From Nymphaea colorata (taxonomy: Eukaryota; Streptophyta; Magnoliopsida; Nymphaeales; Nymphaeaceae), in NCBI RefSeq assembly GCF_008831285.2, contig NC_045141.1, positions 7,181,353 to 7,245,352 of the forward strand: a DNA stretch of 64,000 bases, read 5' to 3'. Position 1 is the first letter of the stretch; each line of letters opens with the position of its first letter. This document shows, piece by piece, positions 10,905 to 24,148 of this stretch. The notes under the pieces were generated by a model. That model searched no databases. It was not told the origin of the DNA and saw only the letters and a list, made by a program, of their open reading frames with translations. The position numbers and the translations under genes were made by a program.

Positions 10905-12082
10905 ATCCAATAAATTTATGGACTACACCCCAAAAGATATTCTTGGTTTTAATATCAAGAATAGGCTTGGAGGTTGTCCAACATTTCCTATCTGCCAAAA
11001 CTAGTCAACACCTCTGTGAATAGAATTTGATCATGTTACATATTGTTTGCTTTGTGAATCACATACATTCACTCACTTCACAAGCACACTAAATTCACTC
11101 ACGCCAAGATCTATGTGAGTGAAGTTGGAGTCGCTATCATGACCAAGCCATATTACGGCAAAGACATGCTTCTCTCACTCATCTCAAAGTGAAAACACAA
11201 AAATTTCAACATAATTTAAAGTCTTCAAAATCAGCATTTTTCTTAGAAAAAAATATTTGAACTCAAAATCAAACCCTTCCAAACGGATTCCAAAATCCAT
11301 TTCAAGTTCAGTAGAACAATATTGCAATCCTATTTTAAAAATTATAAAAAAAAAGTAAATTCAAACTCTTAAATTCAATTTCAAAATTACTTCAAAATTT
11401 TGGGATTGAAAACGATCAAATCACTTTTTCCAAATTACTAAATTTTCCAAATTCAAAGTCCCAATTCAAATGAATTCCCAAATCAAAACTACTTTCAAAT
11501 CCAAATTTTTAAATTCCATTGGGATCAAAGTCAATTTTAAAAAATGGTCAAATTCTCAACTTTAATCATCCAAATTCCCATTTAGCTATTCCCAAATGTG
11601 AATTCCAAATTTTAACTATTTTCAAAACAAAGTTCTCAATTTACAATTATTTCAAAATCCAATTTCCAATTTAAAATTCCAATTCCTATCTCGGGATTAT
11701 TTCAATAGTCTCGATTCAAAACAATTTCTAAATCTTCAAAACCATTGGAATTCAAAAGAATTTTTGATTGAGTCCAAATCTTCAATCAAACTTTTTTCGA
11801 ACTAATTCAGTTTTTTTATTATCAAAATTGAATTCCAAATTTCAAACCATGTTCAAATTAAACTCTGAAATCCATATCCAATCACTGCTGTGCAATCATA
11901 TAGGAGGAGAAACTAGAGAAATCTTAGACTTTGGTTGGCTTGCCCTTATTAAAAGTGGCAGGAATGGTTAGACCTCGTACTGATGGGTAGATCCATCTTT
12001 CCTATTTAAAAAAAAAAAACCTTTAAAACTCTGCTGCTTTTTGTGGCCTCCCTGCTCTCTCACGCAAGAGGGGGTGCGAACA
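10905..12082 (+). mobile_element. Probable right end (U5) of LTR A
   Basis: The sequence is AT-rich with many 'aattccaaatt' words, as in the U5 part of the element B LTR (minus strand, 15600-16200). At 11941-12000 it carries the conserved motif 'ggcaggaa.ggtt.gacctcgtac' found near the 3' end of every long gypsy LTR in this window. A plausible terminus, GTGCGAACA, falls at 12082. Without copia D and its unresolved flank, the LTR would be roughly 4 kb, like LTR B. The terminus is not confirmed by a target duplication. Confidence 0.45.
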
Positions 12083-14800
12083 ATGATGCTTACTTCATGT
12101 CTAGAGGATCACAGGGACTTTGTGTCCCACATTAAGAGAAGACATTGGCAACTAGAAAATAAGTAGTAACCTAGAGCAGGCAATCTTGTGCTAAGAACAT
12201 TTATATTATTGGAACTAAAAGGGTTAGAACAAGAAACACATTCACATCGCTTTGGAAATAATAGGAAAAACTTAACAGGCAAGCTCAAGTAACCCCAATT
12301 TATTTGTTTTCGATTTATTACCTTCTAATCCCAATTTGTCATTTTCTTAACCTTATATTCTTAGTATCAAAGCAAAATAACATGTTCAAAAGATATGTTG
12401 CATACCAATCCTAATCTGTCTGCTTTAAGGTAAGATGCCTGAGCTTCATCATGATCAACAGCTCAATCCATTCTCATTTATGAGTCCTTTAAAGCTAGAC
12501 TTCCTTATATTGTAACAGCTTTATGCAACCTACATGAAGGAAAAAAAACAAAAACTGTAGTTTTCCTCCATTCATTCATGAAGTTAGGTAGAATTTTGAG
12601 TCTGGAATTTTAAATGTAAGAACAATTGCTTAGCATATGATCCTGCAATGTATTTGCAGTAAAGACTGTGTATAACTCATTGTGTCATTTGCAATTCAAC
12701 AAAGAAGATGCATAGTTTGCTATAGCATTATATTGCTTAAAACTAGCAGCCACTGATTGTAGCTTGTGTCCTGATGGTTTGACTGTCTCATTCAACACAT
12801 TAACATATAATACCTTTTCGTAAAGTACATTTCAGCCACTAGAAAATATTTCATTTAAAATTTATCTCTTCAGCTATTTCCTCCACAAAAGCAATCCACG
12901 TGGTATACAAATGGTGTCAGAAGTGAAATATATGAAATGTGTGCTTCTATGAACTAGTTCATTCCCATGTCAAGTAACTTAAGTTCGTGAAGTTAGAAAA
13001 CCAAATACATCTAATAATTGATCAAGAAAACTTATGCAACAAAAAGAAGCATATTATTTTCAAAGCTATAACACTAAAACAAAAAGAGTTATTAGCCACA
13101 ATCAACACGATTTGTAACTGACCCAAAAAGTATAGTTGAAAGTATTTTGAGTCATGGTCTTTGTGGCTGCTAATTAAAGTGATCATGGCAATAGCCTTTG
13201 TAACTATTGATCTTTTTCTATGGTCAACATTGTGGCTGTTGCAACCTTCAACCATAGTTTACTGGACCATCAGCCATGGTTCTAGCAATGACTGTTACTT
13301 GCAATAGCCACAACTACTTGTGTTAGAAAACTGTGTTTTCTAATGTGTAGAAAGAGACACATTATCCAGCGAGCAACTTTGGATGAGGAAAAGAGAAACC
13401 TGACGACATTGTTTTGGTCAGAAAATTGGTGGGTTTTCTACTGGTACATGGGTAAACTGAATAAACTTGACAGAATCTCAATATCTACCTACTCAGACCA
13501 ATGTGGTTTGGAAGTTATGGATTTGTTAAATCTGAGATAGAAGCAAATACAGAAAAATATAAACTTAAGTTGAAATGTTAACTTTGGATGACAAAATATT
13601 TACATGAACATGGCTAAAACTCAACCTAGAGACTTTGTATATGAGACACAGAAGCCACCCTGAGGTTTTGTGGAATAATTTCCTACATTGGATCGAGAGG
13701 ATTCAAAAGTTAGGTATTCATTCATATTGCAGAAACTACAAGGTGGAATACAACAGAAAATTAATGGGTGGAAGGTTAAAAGAACAACTGAATTGATACC
13801 AAATACAATGAAACTTGGTAGGATGATAAAAGACATGTAGACAGAGCCAACCCCACTGAGAGATTCAAAAACCAATGTTAAATCTCCACCATACGATGTC
13901 AAGAAGACATACTAATTCTCACAATTTGTTTTCCTATAGAAAGTCAAACTACAAAAAATAGGTTCATATAACTAGACTAATGAAGGGTAACAAATGATGT
14001 CCAAAAGATACAAAATCAGATTCATTGAAAAGCTAACATAGATGGATATTTGGTTATTATTAAATTGAGAGATTCCACCACATTTGTGAGCTATGAAGCA
14101 ACAAAGTTTGACAAAATTTCAGGTCCAAATTTTTACATACAGAAATTACATAAAGCCTATTTCTATATTTTGTGTAACAAAGATGGCAAATGTACTCTAA
14201 ATCTCGTAAACGCAGCACCAAACAAAAGTAGGCTTGTAGAGAATAACAATGCCTACCTAACGTCAACAAGCCACTCATAGAACAAGAGTTTTGATCTTCG
14301 CAATATCAATAAAATTTGTTTTACATGACAAAAAATTCATAACTGAGGGAACTCAAACCCACACATGTATGAACACAGAAAATCAGAACTTCTATGACAC
14401 AAGGAACACCTAATCATGTGGAAAACAAAACATGATGACTCTAGCCAGTGGCATGCACTTGTGAGAACACATAAAACATTGATATTGGTCCCATCAGTGG
14501 ATTGCATCCATGAAATGGATAGAATCTCCTCTAACTAGGTCATGAACATGCATAAAACATAAAAATTTAAAAGAAAATCATGATCATACAGATGCCTAAT
14601 ATGAGCTTGGGTTTGCAAGGGCTGGACCTCTTGCTAGGATGCTATAGAGCCCATTCTCAAGATGCCCACGAGCCTCTATTGAAAGCTAGTGGTGCTATGT
14701 AAGGAAGAATTATATGAATGCAAGTAGGAGGAGTAGAGAATATCGACCTAGATGTATTTTTTGCCTGCTTTGGAGAAGCTTGCAAGGGCAACAACTGTGG
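12083..14800. other. No gene recognised
   Basis: Short ORFs on both strands (for example 13343-13540 plus, 13621-13902 minus, 14050-14280 plus) show no recognisable domain. Composition is AT-rich and non-coding in character. Some of it may be old LTR or LINE sequence too decayed to classify by eye. Confidence 0.3.
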
Positions 14801-15471
14801 CTACTTTTTTCTCTTTCATCGTCCTCTTGGATGTAAGTATGGGAGTCTCACTCAAGACAGCAGCACTTGGAGGAGATCTTCTTCAAATCCTAAGAAAATC
14901 TCTAAGTTAGAGAGGGATTAAAGTAAGAAATAACAGAAGAGGGAGAGATGCCACCTAATGGGATGTTCCCTTCTTTGAGTCCCCACTTATAAACTTTAGG
15001 AGTGGAAATTATGCAAACTCATGTTGTAGGTGGCACCACCTCCTGTCTCTTAATTTTGATTACTGAAAAAAAAAGACCCTAATTTGGATGGTGGAGATTG
15101 AATCTGATGACACATGGCACTATTTGGTGCATTGAGATTTTGATACTTTGATTTTAATATAGATTTGATTTGAGATTTGAATCTAAAATAAGAATTGGAT
15201 CCTGATTTCAGATAAAATATTGGATTGAAGACAGGCATCATAATCTGTAGTAGAGATTTGAACCTACAAAAGATCGGTAGTGGCTATCATATTATGGTTC
15301 CAAACTATGAATCTAGACTCGGGACTGAATTGGGATAGGGGAATGTCCCTTTGGGTCGAACTGAGCCAAGTGGGTCTGGTCTGAATTCTATTGATGGAGC
15401 CTAGTAGGTCTGATGAAAACTCTATTGATGTTAGTCTTCGCATCCCACTCCTTTCTCAAAGGGCATCGAAA
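14801..15471 (-). mobile_element. Possible relic of a related gypsy LTR
   Basis: Phrases here resemble the U3 half of LTR B: runs such as 'gatttgatttgagatttgaatc' compare with 19330-19500, and 'gggtcgaact..g.caagtgggt' near 15355 compares with 19030-19060. A TATA-like 'ttataaac' on the minus strand is at about 14990. No ends were found. Similar AT-rich composition could also explain the likeness. Confidence 0.3.
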
Positions 15472-18400
15472 TGCGAATCAGCAAAATTTTTTCAAAATTA
15501 GGGTTTTGAGAAAAATTTTTAAGAGAAAGGGATCCGCTTGTCGGTACGAGGTCCAACTGTTCCTGCCACCTTTAACAGGGGTAATTGGACCAAGGACTAA
15601 GGATCATTTGGATCATGTACGAGTTATTGATGCAAATCCAATACGCTTACGCATTGAAGTTTTGGATTCAAGAACCAAAGTTCATTTTGAAAAAGTGATT
15701 TGAACTTGTTTTCAAAATGAATTCTTTTGATTTGAAGATTGGAGGGTTTTCAAATTGATTTAAAAACCTTTGTTTTGTTGTCATTTGATTTGAAATCCAC
15801 AATTCTTATAAATTTTGAAGATTTGAAATTGAGTTCTTTGTTGTGAACTCAAGATGATTCATGAGTTGAAATGATGATCATCTTATGATCAAAATTGATT
15901 TTGAATTCTTCTTTTGCCAAATCATGTGATTTGGTCTAAGATATTTAGAAATTTGTGATGATGAAACATAGATTCCAAATTGTTAGAAAATATGTTGTTT
16001 TCTAAACATATTTTGGTCAAGATTATGAATCCATTGCTTATGTTTTCTTCGAAAGTTAAGTGAAGTTTACAAATTCTTGTTGCAATATGAGTTGGTCACT
16101 TTTTGCAACCCAAATTTGAATCACTTAATTTCTTGAAAATGTGCATGTGGTGCTATTGACTTTGGGTGAAAGTGAATGCATGAAATGACAAGGAATACTA
16201 TATGAAACCTTCATTCTTCTCTCTCTCATAATCTCTTCAGATTCATTCATATGAAACATACATTCTTTACTCTCTCATAATCCCTCAAAGTCCATTCATT
16301 GCTACAATCTATGCATGAAGATTGATTTTAATTAAAATGTAGGACCTTTTTTTAAATGTGCTCATCATTTATTAAGCACATGGATTAGAGATGCAGTCCA
16401 CAAGCTTGAACCATGGATGAAAAACTCAAAACAATTAAGAATTAATCAAATGAGGAAGAAATCAAACTTTAAAATATAGAGGAAACGTAGATATCATCTG
16501 TTTTCCTCAAAATTGTCAAAAAATCAGATTTTATTCTGATTTAAATGGATTAAAATTAAAATATTGATTCTAAGAGTGGTTGACTCTTGAAAAATGATGA
16601 AATTCAGTTTACTCCATATGAACTAAACGTCCAAGTTGGCAAAAATCATGTGCCATATATTCTCATTCATGTCATGGAGTTTTAAGAACCTTTCTTTCTC
16701 CCCAAAATCAAGCAAAATTTCAGATTCTTGCCCTAGAAGATCTATTCATTTCTTTGATTATTAAAACACTTTTGATCTTGTTCTTTAAGGGATACAAAGA
16801 TTAGGGTTTTTGAAGTATGATCTTATATCGTTCTTGAGACTCAATCAATCACATTTAAGTCTGAAAATTGGTGAATGAAATCAGAAATTTCTAAAAGGCA
16901 TTTAGAGAGTTGATTAGGTAGGGAAAGAACTTTTTTATTGTTCTTCAAAATATGGCTACTTTGTGGCTTAAAATTGACATCTCAAATATATAAAATTTGA
17001 CATTCTTAAGCTAATTCCTATAAAACATGGTCTGATTTCAGCAACTTTCATACACTTTACGTATGGATTGCTGAAATTAAACAAATTTTAAGATGAAATG
17101 AAAGTGATTTCATAGTTTTGTGCTACGAAAATCAATAAAATAATCCATTTTCTTAAAAACCAGTTTGGAAACGTGTTCCACCCTTATTTTAAGAGAGGGA
17201 CATGATTTTTAATAAGAGATTGCACTGTATCTATATAACAATATATACATATACGTATCTTACTCTTCAAAATAAAATTTTATCAAGGGACCACATAACT
17301 CATGAATCATAATGATTCATGGCTGGGTTCTTTTATGAAAGAAGATTGAACACTTGTTTCAAATCTCCCCTAGATCAATTGAAAAAGCATGAAACAAAAT
17401 AACTTTAAATAGTAAGAGATGAAGGAATGCTCAAGCTAGTCCATCCTTAGTTTTGCCATGCAAAGGTGGATTACATTTGTCAGAATGCATCCATCCTTAA
17501 TAGGCTTTTTCGTCATATATATTGCAGCAAAATCACTCTCTCACCATGGGATTCTCTTATGGTGGAGAGTTACAAATGATTTTTGAGCTGGTTGTTTTGA
17601 GAGGAACATGGCCTTGGGGCCCTTTTTAAAATTTGATTCATAGGTTCATCTTTTAGAATAACCGACTCATACATGCATTATGCATTAACATGTACATTTA
17701 CTCGTAGGTTTCCCCTAGTTGGATATCATTCGCAGCCATGGAACAAATGAAAATAACCTCCTTCCACGAATTGCTGAAATTAAAATGAACTAACAAGAAG
17801 CTAAAATAGATGAGAAATGGGTTAAAATCACCTACCTTGTGGTCGGTCTTGATGCTTGATCTTCTTCTTTACTTGTTTTCTAAATCGAGAAATCCTAAGC
17901 AAGAATCAAAGCTTGGATTCGAGCTTAGCAAAGCTAGAAGAAGAATAGTTTGCTTGCTGGAATTTGAAGTGGGAAAGAGAGCTTATCACCACGGAAATCC
18001 TAAGGGTTCACTTAAGCACCCAAGCTTAGCAAAATCAAAGGAGAGGAAAATGAAGAAGAAAATGGGAAAAAGGAAAAAGAGGGCTTGGACGAATTTTTCT
18101 TCTCCTCTTTGGCTTCTCCCTCTTAGCTCTTTAGCTGCAGCAACTTGATGCAATACTCAAAGTTCATTACCCCACTTGGTTGCTAAGGGAGGGTTTATAT
18201 AGAGGAGAAGAAGTGTTCGACCGCGTTCTTTAATTTGCCTTGGAAGGTTAATTAAGGCTTAGGGAGTTGGAAAATAGATTAAATGAGTTTTTAATGGCTC
18301 TAATTAATCATTCTTATCCTATTTACACGCGCTAGGTTAGCTGGGCTACGTGTAGTCATCCTTGATTCAGACCTAACTGACCAACTTTGACCAAAAGTTT

Positions 18401-19600
18401 GGACAAAAATACCCTTGCGCAGGGTATTGCCTTATTTTGTTCTATTTATTTTTTTTGTTTGAAATAGAGCTTGTTAGGTTAAAACCTAGTTACTGAGCTC
18501 TAAATGTTGTTGAATTATGACAATTCAATTAAAACTTGAATAAAATTTAAAAATTCTATCAAATTTGGTTCGAAAAGGGTATTTTCATCCAAAAAAATGA
18601 TTGAAAATGAATTTCAATTGAATCAAACTTTGATTTGAAATATTGAATTTTAATTTGATATTTAATTTATACATTTGACAAATCCAAATGTATATTTGTC
18701 TTTCACAAACCAATTTAGGCTCCATAATCACAATTCGCTCATAAAAAGCCAAAATTGTCAAGATTGGTCAAATTTGATCAATTGACCAAAGTCAAAGTTC
18801 ATTTGCAATTAGTTTGACTTTGTTTGAGTTAATTTGATAAATTTGAGCTAAGAAAGCACTTAATCTAGCTGAATTGTACTTTGACTGAATCTAATCAAAG
18901 TGAACTTGATTTGGTCAAGGTCTATTGTTGTCTACTTATTGGATCATGAGATACACCAACCTTTTGGCCAAGCTGAGCTCGTGTTAACTGAGCTTAGTTG
19001 AGATTGGCACCATATCTGAGTGCACTAGGGTCGAACCTACTTGAATTAAGTGGGTTTGATCAGTCTAGTTGTTGCTTTTTGGAGATTGACCTCTCTTTAA
19101 AGAGGACCTAGTTAAGGAAGAGAGAAAGATATAAATTTTTCTCTTTTCTTAGGTTTCTAATTATGATATCATTCATTTCTCCTTAAAATGATTTTTTTTT
19201 TCATTTAATTGAGAGAAAATATTTTTGGAAAAAAATGGAGTGCGTGACTTCTTGGGGGGCTCTTGACCAGACGGGCTAGGTGGGGCCCACACGTGTGTCC
19301 CATGTAGCATTTTAGACTGAATTAGATCTAATTATCGGATTTACGTCAAAATTTGAATTTTGCAATTGGATTTGGATATCGAATGACATTTATAACTGGA
19401 TTTGGATGTCAAATCCTAATTTGGATGTAGTTTGGACTCGTAACCCTATATTGGGATTCGTGTCATAGATTAAATTCATGATTTGAATCTAAATTGTTCT
19501 TTAGATTTGAAATTGGCTTTGCAATTCCACTTTACACAATTCTTTTGTAAAATTTCGACATTCCTTCAATTCCAATGTGAAAAAATTTGGGGTGCTAATA
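15472..19600 (-). mobile_element. 3' LTR of Ty3/gypsy element B (about 4.1 kb)
   Basis: Read on the minus strand, the LTR starts TATTAGCACCCCAAATTTTT directly after the polypurine tract at 19601-19618. The expected TG start has become TA. A TATA box, CTCTATATAAACCC, is at 18191-18204, giving a U3 of about 1.4 kb. The conserved U5 motif is at 15529-15595, and the end is placed at GATTCGCA (15472). Plus-strand ORFs inside it, such as 17810-18148, have no recognisable content and lie antisense to the leader. No target duplication was confirmed. Confidence 0.65.
18191..18204 (-). promoter_or_regulatory. TATA box in LTR B
   Basis: CTCTATATAAACCC on the minus strand lies about 1.4 kb inside the LTR, where a U3/R promoter is expected. 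Confidence 0.5.
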
Positions 19601-20689
19601 GATGCCTCTCTTTGCTGTTAAGCAAGTTGAAAAATTTGCCTAATAGAAAAGATTTACAGACCAAATTTTTACAAATTGTTTGGAAAATCCAATTTTCAAA
19701 TGATGCTGAACCTTCCTCACTCGAGGGGAAATGCTAGGTATAGACAAGAAATAAGAAAATTTTCCTCTATCTCACTGGAGCCTCTGTAGAGGAATTAAGG
19801 TTGGTTGAAAAATTTTACAATTGTTAAAGCTTTTGCATTTCATGCTTGGAGAACTTATCCCTTGACGCATTCTAGACCATTGGCAAGTGCTTTTTCTCTC
19901 CTTTTTACTTAGTTTTTCACCTATTGGATTTAGCTTTTGGATTTTGATTTTCTTTTTGAGCCATCCTTCACTCTTGGGAGAAATTTGTCACCACCCCAAA
20001 AGCTACTACGGAGTTCCACCGCTTTGGTGGTTTTATGTAGTTAGTTTTGTGTAATATCAAGTCTTCCGGGCTTTCTTCTGAACCCTTGTAGCGAGCTTTG
20101 GGGCGGTAACTCCTAGACCAGTTGGCCTTAGGGTACAAAGTGTAAAACACTCATCGGACTTACTTACTCGACTTCTGAAGGCTTTAGGAGACTTAATATA
20201 AGCAAAATATTCACGAATTGCATTTTAGGTTCACGGTGTAAACATAGGTCATATGTCCACCCGTGCTTGCAGAGCTTCGAACTAGAGGAACAATTACACT
20301 CACCCTGAGCTCATCGCTCAACTCATTTTCTTTGATAGCCTTTTCTAGCATCTTGCCAAGGTCTTTTAGGTCACAAGGGCTTTTTCTTATGGTGTCTCAT
20401 GCTAGACCTTTACAACTACTCAATTGTCGGGCCCAACATTAATTTCTATATGTTAATCCCTCAATTTCATTGAAATTTCTTGTATAGTTAAAGTCAATGC
20501 CCTTGTTGTTGTCTTCAAGACATGGGTTGAGTTTGAAAATTTTAGAAATTTTGATGCATTTTTGAAACTTTCTCTAAGGAATACTATGCCCCTTAGTTGA
20601 TTTGAAAATTGCTAAGAATGTGCTTATCAAAGCACAATTGTTTTGAAATTACAGATTCAAGTATAGAATTTCTTGAGATGCAAAGAACT
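19601..20689 (-). mobile_element. Element B polypurine tract and 3' internal non-coding region
   Basis: The polypurine tract (19601-19618; minus strand 'cagcaaagagaggcatc') precedes the LTR. The remaining sequence, up to the integrase end near 20690, is non-coding and shares two blocks with 2155-2470 of element A. A minus-strand ORF at 19968-20150 lies in the conserved block but is not preserved in A. Confidence 0.7.
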
Positions 20690-21560
20690 GTGAGGTAGAA
20701 CCTCTTTGATGACATATGGTCATTCCCAGTTTGGTGCCCATTTTCCTTTGGGTCTACTCGTGAGTAGAACTATAGATCATAGTACACGATCATTTACGTG
20801 GAATTTTCTTTCAATGACTGATTTGGCATAATGTTGGGTGACTCTCTTGTGATAGACTTTAGCATGCTCTGCTACTTGTAGCATTTTCTCGTCTAAGAGG
20901 TCTAATTGAGCAAGCCTCTTTTTTTGGTACTTGCTAATTCGGAGTTCAATGAGCACAACAAATTTCATTGCTTATTTTTGGACATGTAATGGAAGGACAA
21001 TTTCTGTTTCATATACTAATTCTATTGGTGTAGCATTGGTGGGTGTTCAAATTATGGTTCGATATGTCCAAAATGCATTGTGCATTTTCTCATGCCAATC
21101 TTGGCCTGTTTCCACAGTCACTTGTAAGACATGAATCAAAATCTTGTTGGTTGCTTCTACCCGACAATTACCTTGAGGGTAATATGGGGCCGAGAAGCGA
21201 TGTTATATTTTCTGTTTGTGACAAAGATTGTGCAACTTCTCATTTTTAAAATGAGTACCATTGTCAAAAACAATATCGTGCGGGATGCCAAATCTACACA
21301 AAGGTTTTTGTGAATGAAGGACACTACATGTCAACCTTTGACTGTTTTTAAAGTGATTGCTTCGACCCATTTGGTGAAGTAATTTGTAGCTGTAAGAAAA
21401 TACCTGTGTCCATTTGAGACAGGTGGATTGATTGGACCAACCATGTCGAAGGCCCACATTGAGAACGACCAAGGTGAGCTGATCGAATGAAGGTATGCTG
21501 CTGGAGCATAAATTGATGGTGCATGTAACTAACATTTGATGCATTTTTTGACAAATTGGT
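20690..21560 (-). pseudogene. Ty3/gypsy integrase remnant (element B)
   Basis: On the minus strand the core segment CRFGIPHDIVFDNGTHFKN is at about 21260-21310 and holds the second catalytic Asp (DNGTHF). The C-terminal part, QLDLLDEKMLQVAEHAKVYHKR and YAKSVIERKFHVNDRVL, occupies 20777-20968, and its tail, with a KGKWAPNWE phrase, reaches about 20700. The segments lie in different frames with stops between them. The same C-terminus occurs in element A at 1400-1560. The product would insert the cDNA copy into the genome in an active element; this one is dead. Confidence 0.85.
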
Positions 21561-21767
21561 GGCAGTCTTTCTGCATTGTAGGCTAATAGTACCCTGCTCT
21601 GATTATCTGTTTGATAAGGAACTGATATTCTACATGTCTCTCACAAATTCCGAGCTTCTTCAATGACCTCTAGTGCCTTATTTAAATCGAGACATCTAGC
21701 TTATTCTATACTGAATCCTCTTCTATATAAAATGCCAGCTAAAATGAATATCTTGTTGACATGTGTC

Positions 21768-22721
21768 TCAGAGCTCTTTTCTCTTTTCGAGATATTTTAG
21801 GTGGAAGTGTTCCGGTTCGGAGAAAATCCTTGATGTTTGGTACCATGGTGTTCCTCTGCTTTCTGCTTGTAACACTTGTTCTGGTATGACAAAAGATGGT
21901 TGCTCAAGTCTTCCGACTTCAAAAGATCTGATAGATTCTCTAGGTTTGAAGAAGGCAATGGCAGAGCCTAAACTGGCCAAACCGTCTGCAATTGAGTTAA
22001 ATTCTCTTTTGACATGTAAGAGTTGATATTCCTCGAATTGTCTTAAGAGGGAAGTTGCTAATTCTTGATACGAGATCAATTTCTGACCTTTGACTGGCCA
22101 ATTCTTGATATGCTCCTGGTACGACTCTGTTGCAATTCCTTCCAAGTTCCTTGGGAAGCATCGAAAGAGAGCTCTATTATTGTGGCAAAATTTATAGCAT
22201 TCTGTAAAGAACATGGCCAAATGTGCCTTTAGGTCTCCATGGCCATGAAATTTGATAAATTTCTTAGGCAAGTTTTTAATATATTTGTCATTTTCAAAAC
22301 TTTCATAGAAACCTTCGCAGGTGAAATTCCTTTTGTTCTTGCCTTTGAGCTGAACTACGTTCAACTTCTTTTCAACTTCTTGGATTTTTGCTTTCCACGA
22401 TTCTTCCTTCTTCTTTTGCTTGGGACTCTTTGGTTCTTCCTCAGTACTGGATTCTGTGGTAGTGTCTTCAAAAGAGTCAGAACTGCTCGATGAATATTTC
22501 TTTGTTTTCTTCCCTTTCTTTTTGCCTCACTCAGCCTGGGCTTGTTCTTCATTGAACATAATCATGTATCTCCAAAATTTTTTGTATTCTTCATATTCTG
22601 GATCATTTGCTTCTATCCTGGGAGGTGTTTCAGAGGAGGATTCTTCTCCCTTGTCTCTCATGAAAGTTTGCTCTAACTCCATTTCAATCCTTCTCCTTTC
22701 TTGGCTTCTGGTTTTGACCAT
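21768..22721 (-). pseudogene. Element B gag fused in frame to RNase H C-terminus
   Basis: A single minus-strand frame runs from MVKTRSQERRRIEMELEQ (ATG at 22721) to a stop at 21768, broken by one TGA at about 22527. It contains a serine/acidic linker, then a Lys-rich stretch, then the gag core (KFIKFHGHGDLKAHLAMFF, CFPRNLEGIATE). Near 22080-22110 it passes without a frame break into RNase H sequence (EYQLLHVKREFNSIADGLASL). Zinc knuckle, protease and nearly all of RT are gone. The join is best explained by an internal deletion of the pol region. The result resembles a gag-RNase H fusion, but the stop codon argues against function. Confidence 0.8.
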
Positions 22722-23071
22722 AAAGCGGATGTTCACCCTGTAAGAAGAAAAATCGAAAATGTTAGGATTTGAATTGATGAGAGATAATTTGCACAAATGA
22801 CAAAATGGCAAATTTCGATTTCATATTGAAAGATAGATGAGATTGACAATACTTGACTAAGTTTAACGCAACTTGACAAAACTTGACAAAGTTTTGTTTA
22901 ACCACAATGAACTAGACATGATGGTGTAAGAAAGAAGGATAGACGGGCAGTCTTCATTCCACCATTTTACATATTGAAGCCTCATTCCTGGACTAAGGAC
23001 AAGATACAAGTGAGTAGATAAATCCCAGCATTGCTAGGCATAGGTGTATATCCTACACCACTCTTCGGTGT

Positions 23072-24076
23072 CTAGTTCACACTATACGATGGCTCCTTCT
23101 GACTCAATTGATGTTTTTCTTTGACGCAATGAGAATTGTCTGAGCAACACTCTGGATAATATTCAACTATGAATAATGGTACCAATAGAAGACTTCCTCT
23201 GATTGGGTTGTAGGTGTATCTTAACTTGATGATTTCTTGATCAAAGACGTCCCAAATGATGGCTGAGTCATCCACTTCCTCCATCTTTCTACGATAGAGC
23301 TCCATACTCGATAACTGGCCGTTGGTGTTCTGAAAATGGCATGATTGTGGCCCCACGTGTTTGTAGAACTATGCTTGTAGTGCGAAGACATATCCTTCTA
23401 TCGAGTCTACATCCCCAATTGAAAATTTGGTCAATCCTCGGTACGTGACAAACTTTGACATGCCCCCATTTTCTGAAGAGGTGAGATGTGCAAAGATCCA
23501 TTATGTGTTCATCATTGTTGAAAAGTCACCATAGAATTTTTGTACTTATATGCGACACTTCTAGATAGTGAAGCAGGGTTGACATATTGGGAATATGTTT
23601 CACCAAATTCTTGTAGTTGGAGGTAATGATGTCCATCTTTCTCTAGAAAGGGCCAACTTCCTTTTGTTGTGAGTTTACGCTTCTAGAGTTTTGGCTTGAC
23701 CTTGATTCACAAGGAACTGGTCTTTAAGTGGTCCTCTTGGGTGACCTTTTAGCTTTGGTGAACCCATAATGCTTGAAAACTCATCTAGAGTGATTGTCAA
23801 TTCACCCCATGAAAACCAGAATGTGTTGGTCCTTGGGTTTCATCTCTTAGTAGCTGCATGGATCAAACTGCCATTGATAGGTTGCATGGCAAGACTAACT
23901 GCTTTTTTAAGACCACAATCTTCTAAGTGGTTTGAGAACATGCACTGAAAAGTTGGGAACCATGAATGATACCACAGTGGTAGGTAGATTCCACTTGGGA
24001 TGATGTGTAGTTCGGATCCATCTTGACATGACCTGAATAGGATGTGATCATATGGGAAAATGCTTTCTGAATCCAT
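23072..24076 (-). pseudogene. Plant mobile domain-like ORF carried by element B
   Basis: Upstream of gag on the same strand, the pieces 23840-24076, 23289-23501 and 23072-23356 read MQPINGSLIHAATKR, then NTFWFSWGELTITLDEF (about 23780-23830), then VGPQSCHFQNTN and IIWDVFDQEIIKLRYTYNP. The phrase 'F.F.WGE.TITL.E...I.G.P' is the hallmark of the plant mobile domain (aminotransferase-like, PMD; MAIN/MAIL family), also known inside some plant Ty3/gypsy and MULE elements. Two or more frameshifts break the ORF. Position 5' of gag suggests an extra ORF of this retroelement family. A captured host pseudogene next to the element cannot be excluded. Confidence 0.65.
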
Positions 24077-24148
24077 CTGGATAAGAGAAAGTAATGGTCA
24101 TTTTTGTTTCTTGGTCTCGTATGTAGTTTAGGATCTTAAAGTGTCTTC

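Noticed and set aside
17810-18148. 112-codon plus-strand ORF rich in Lys and Arg
   Set aside because: It lies antisense to the leader of LTR B, and no domain is visible.
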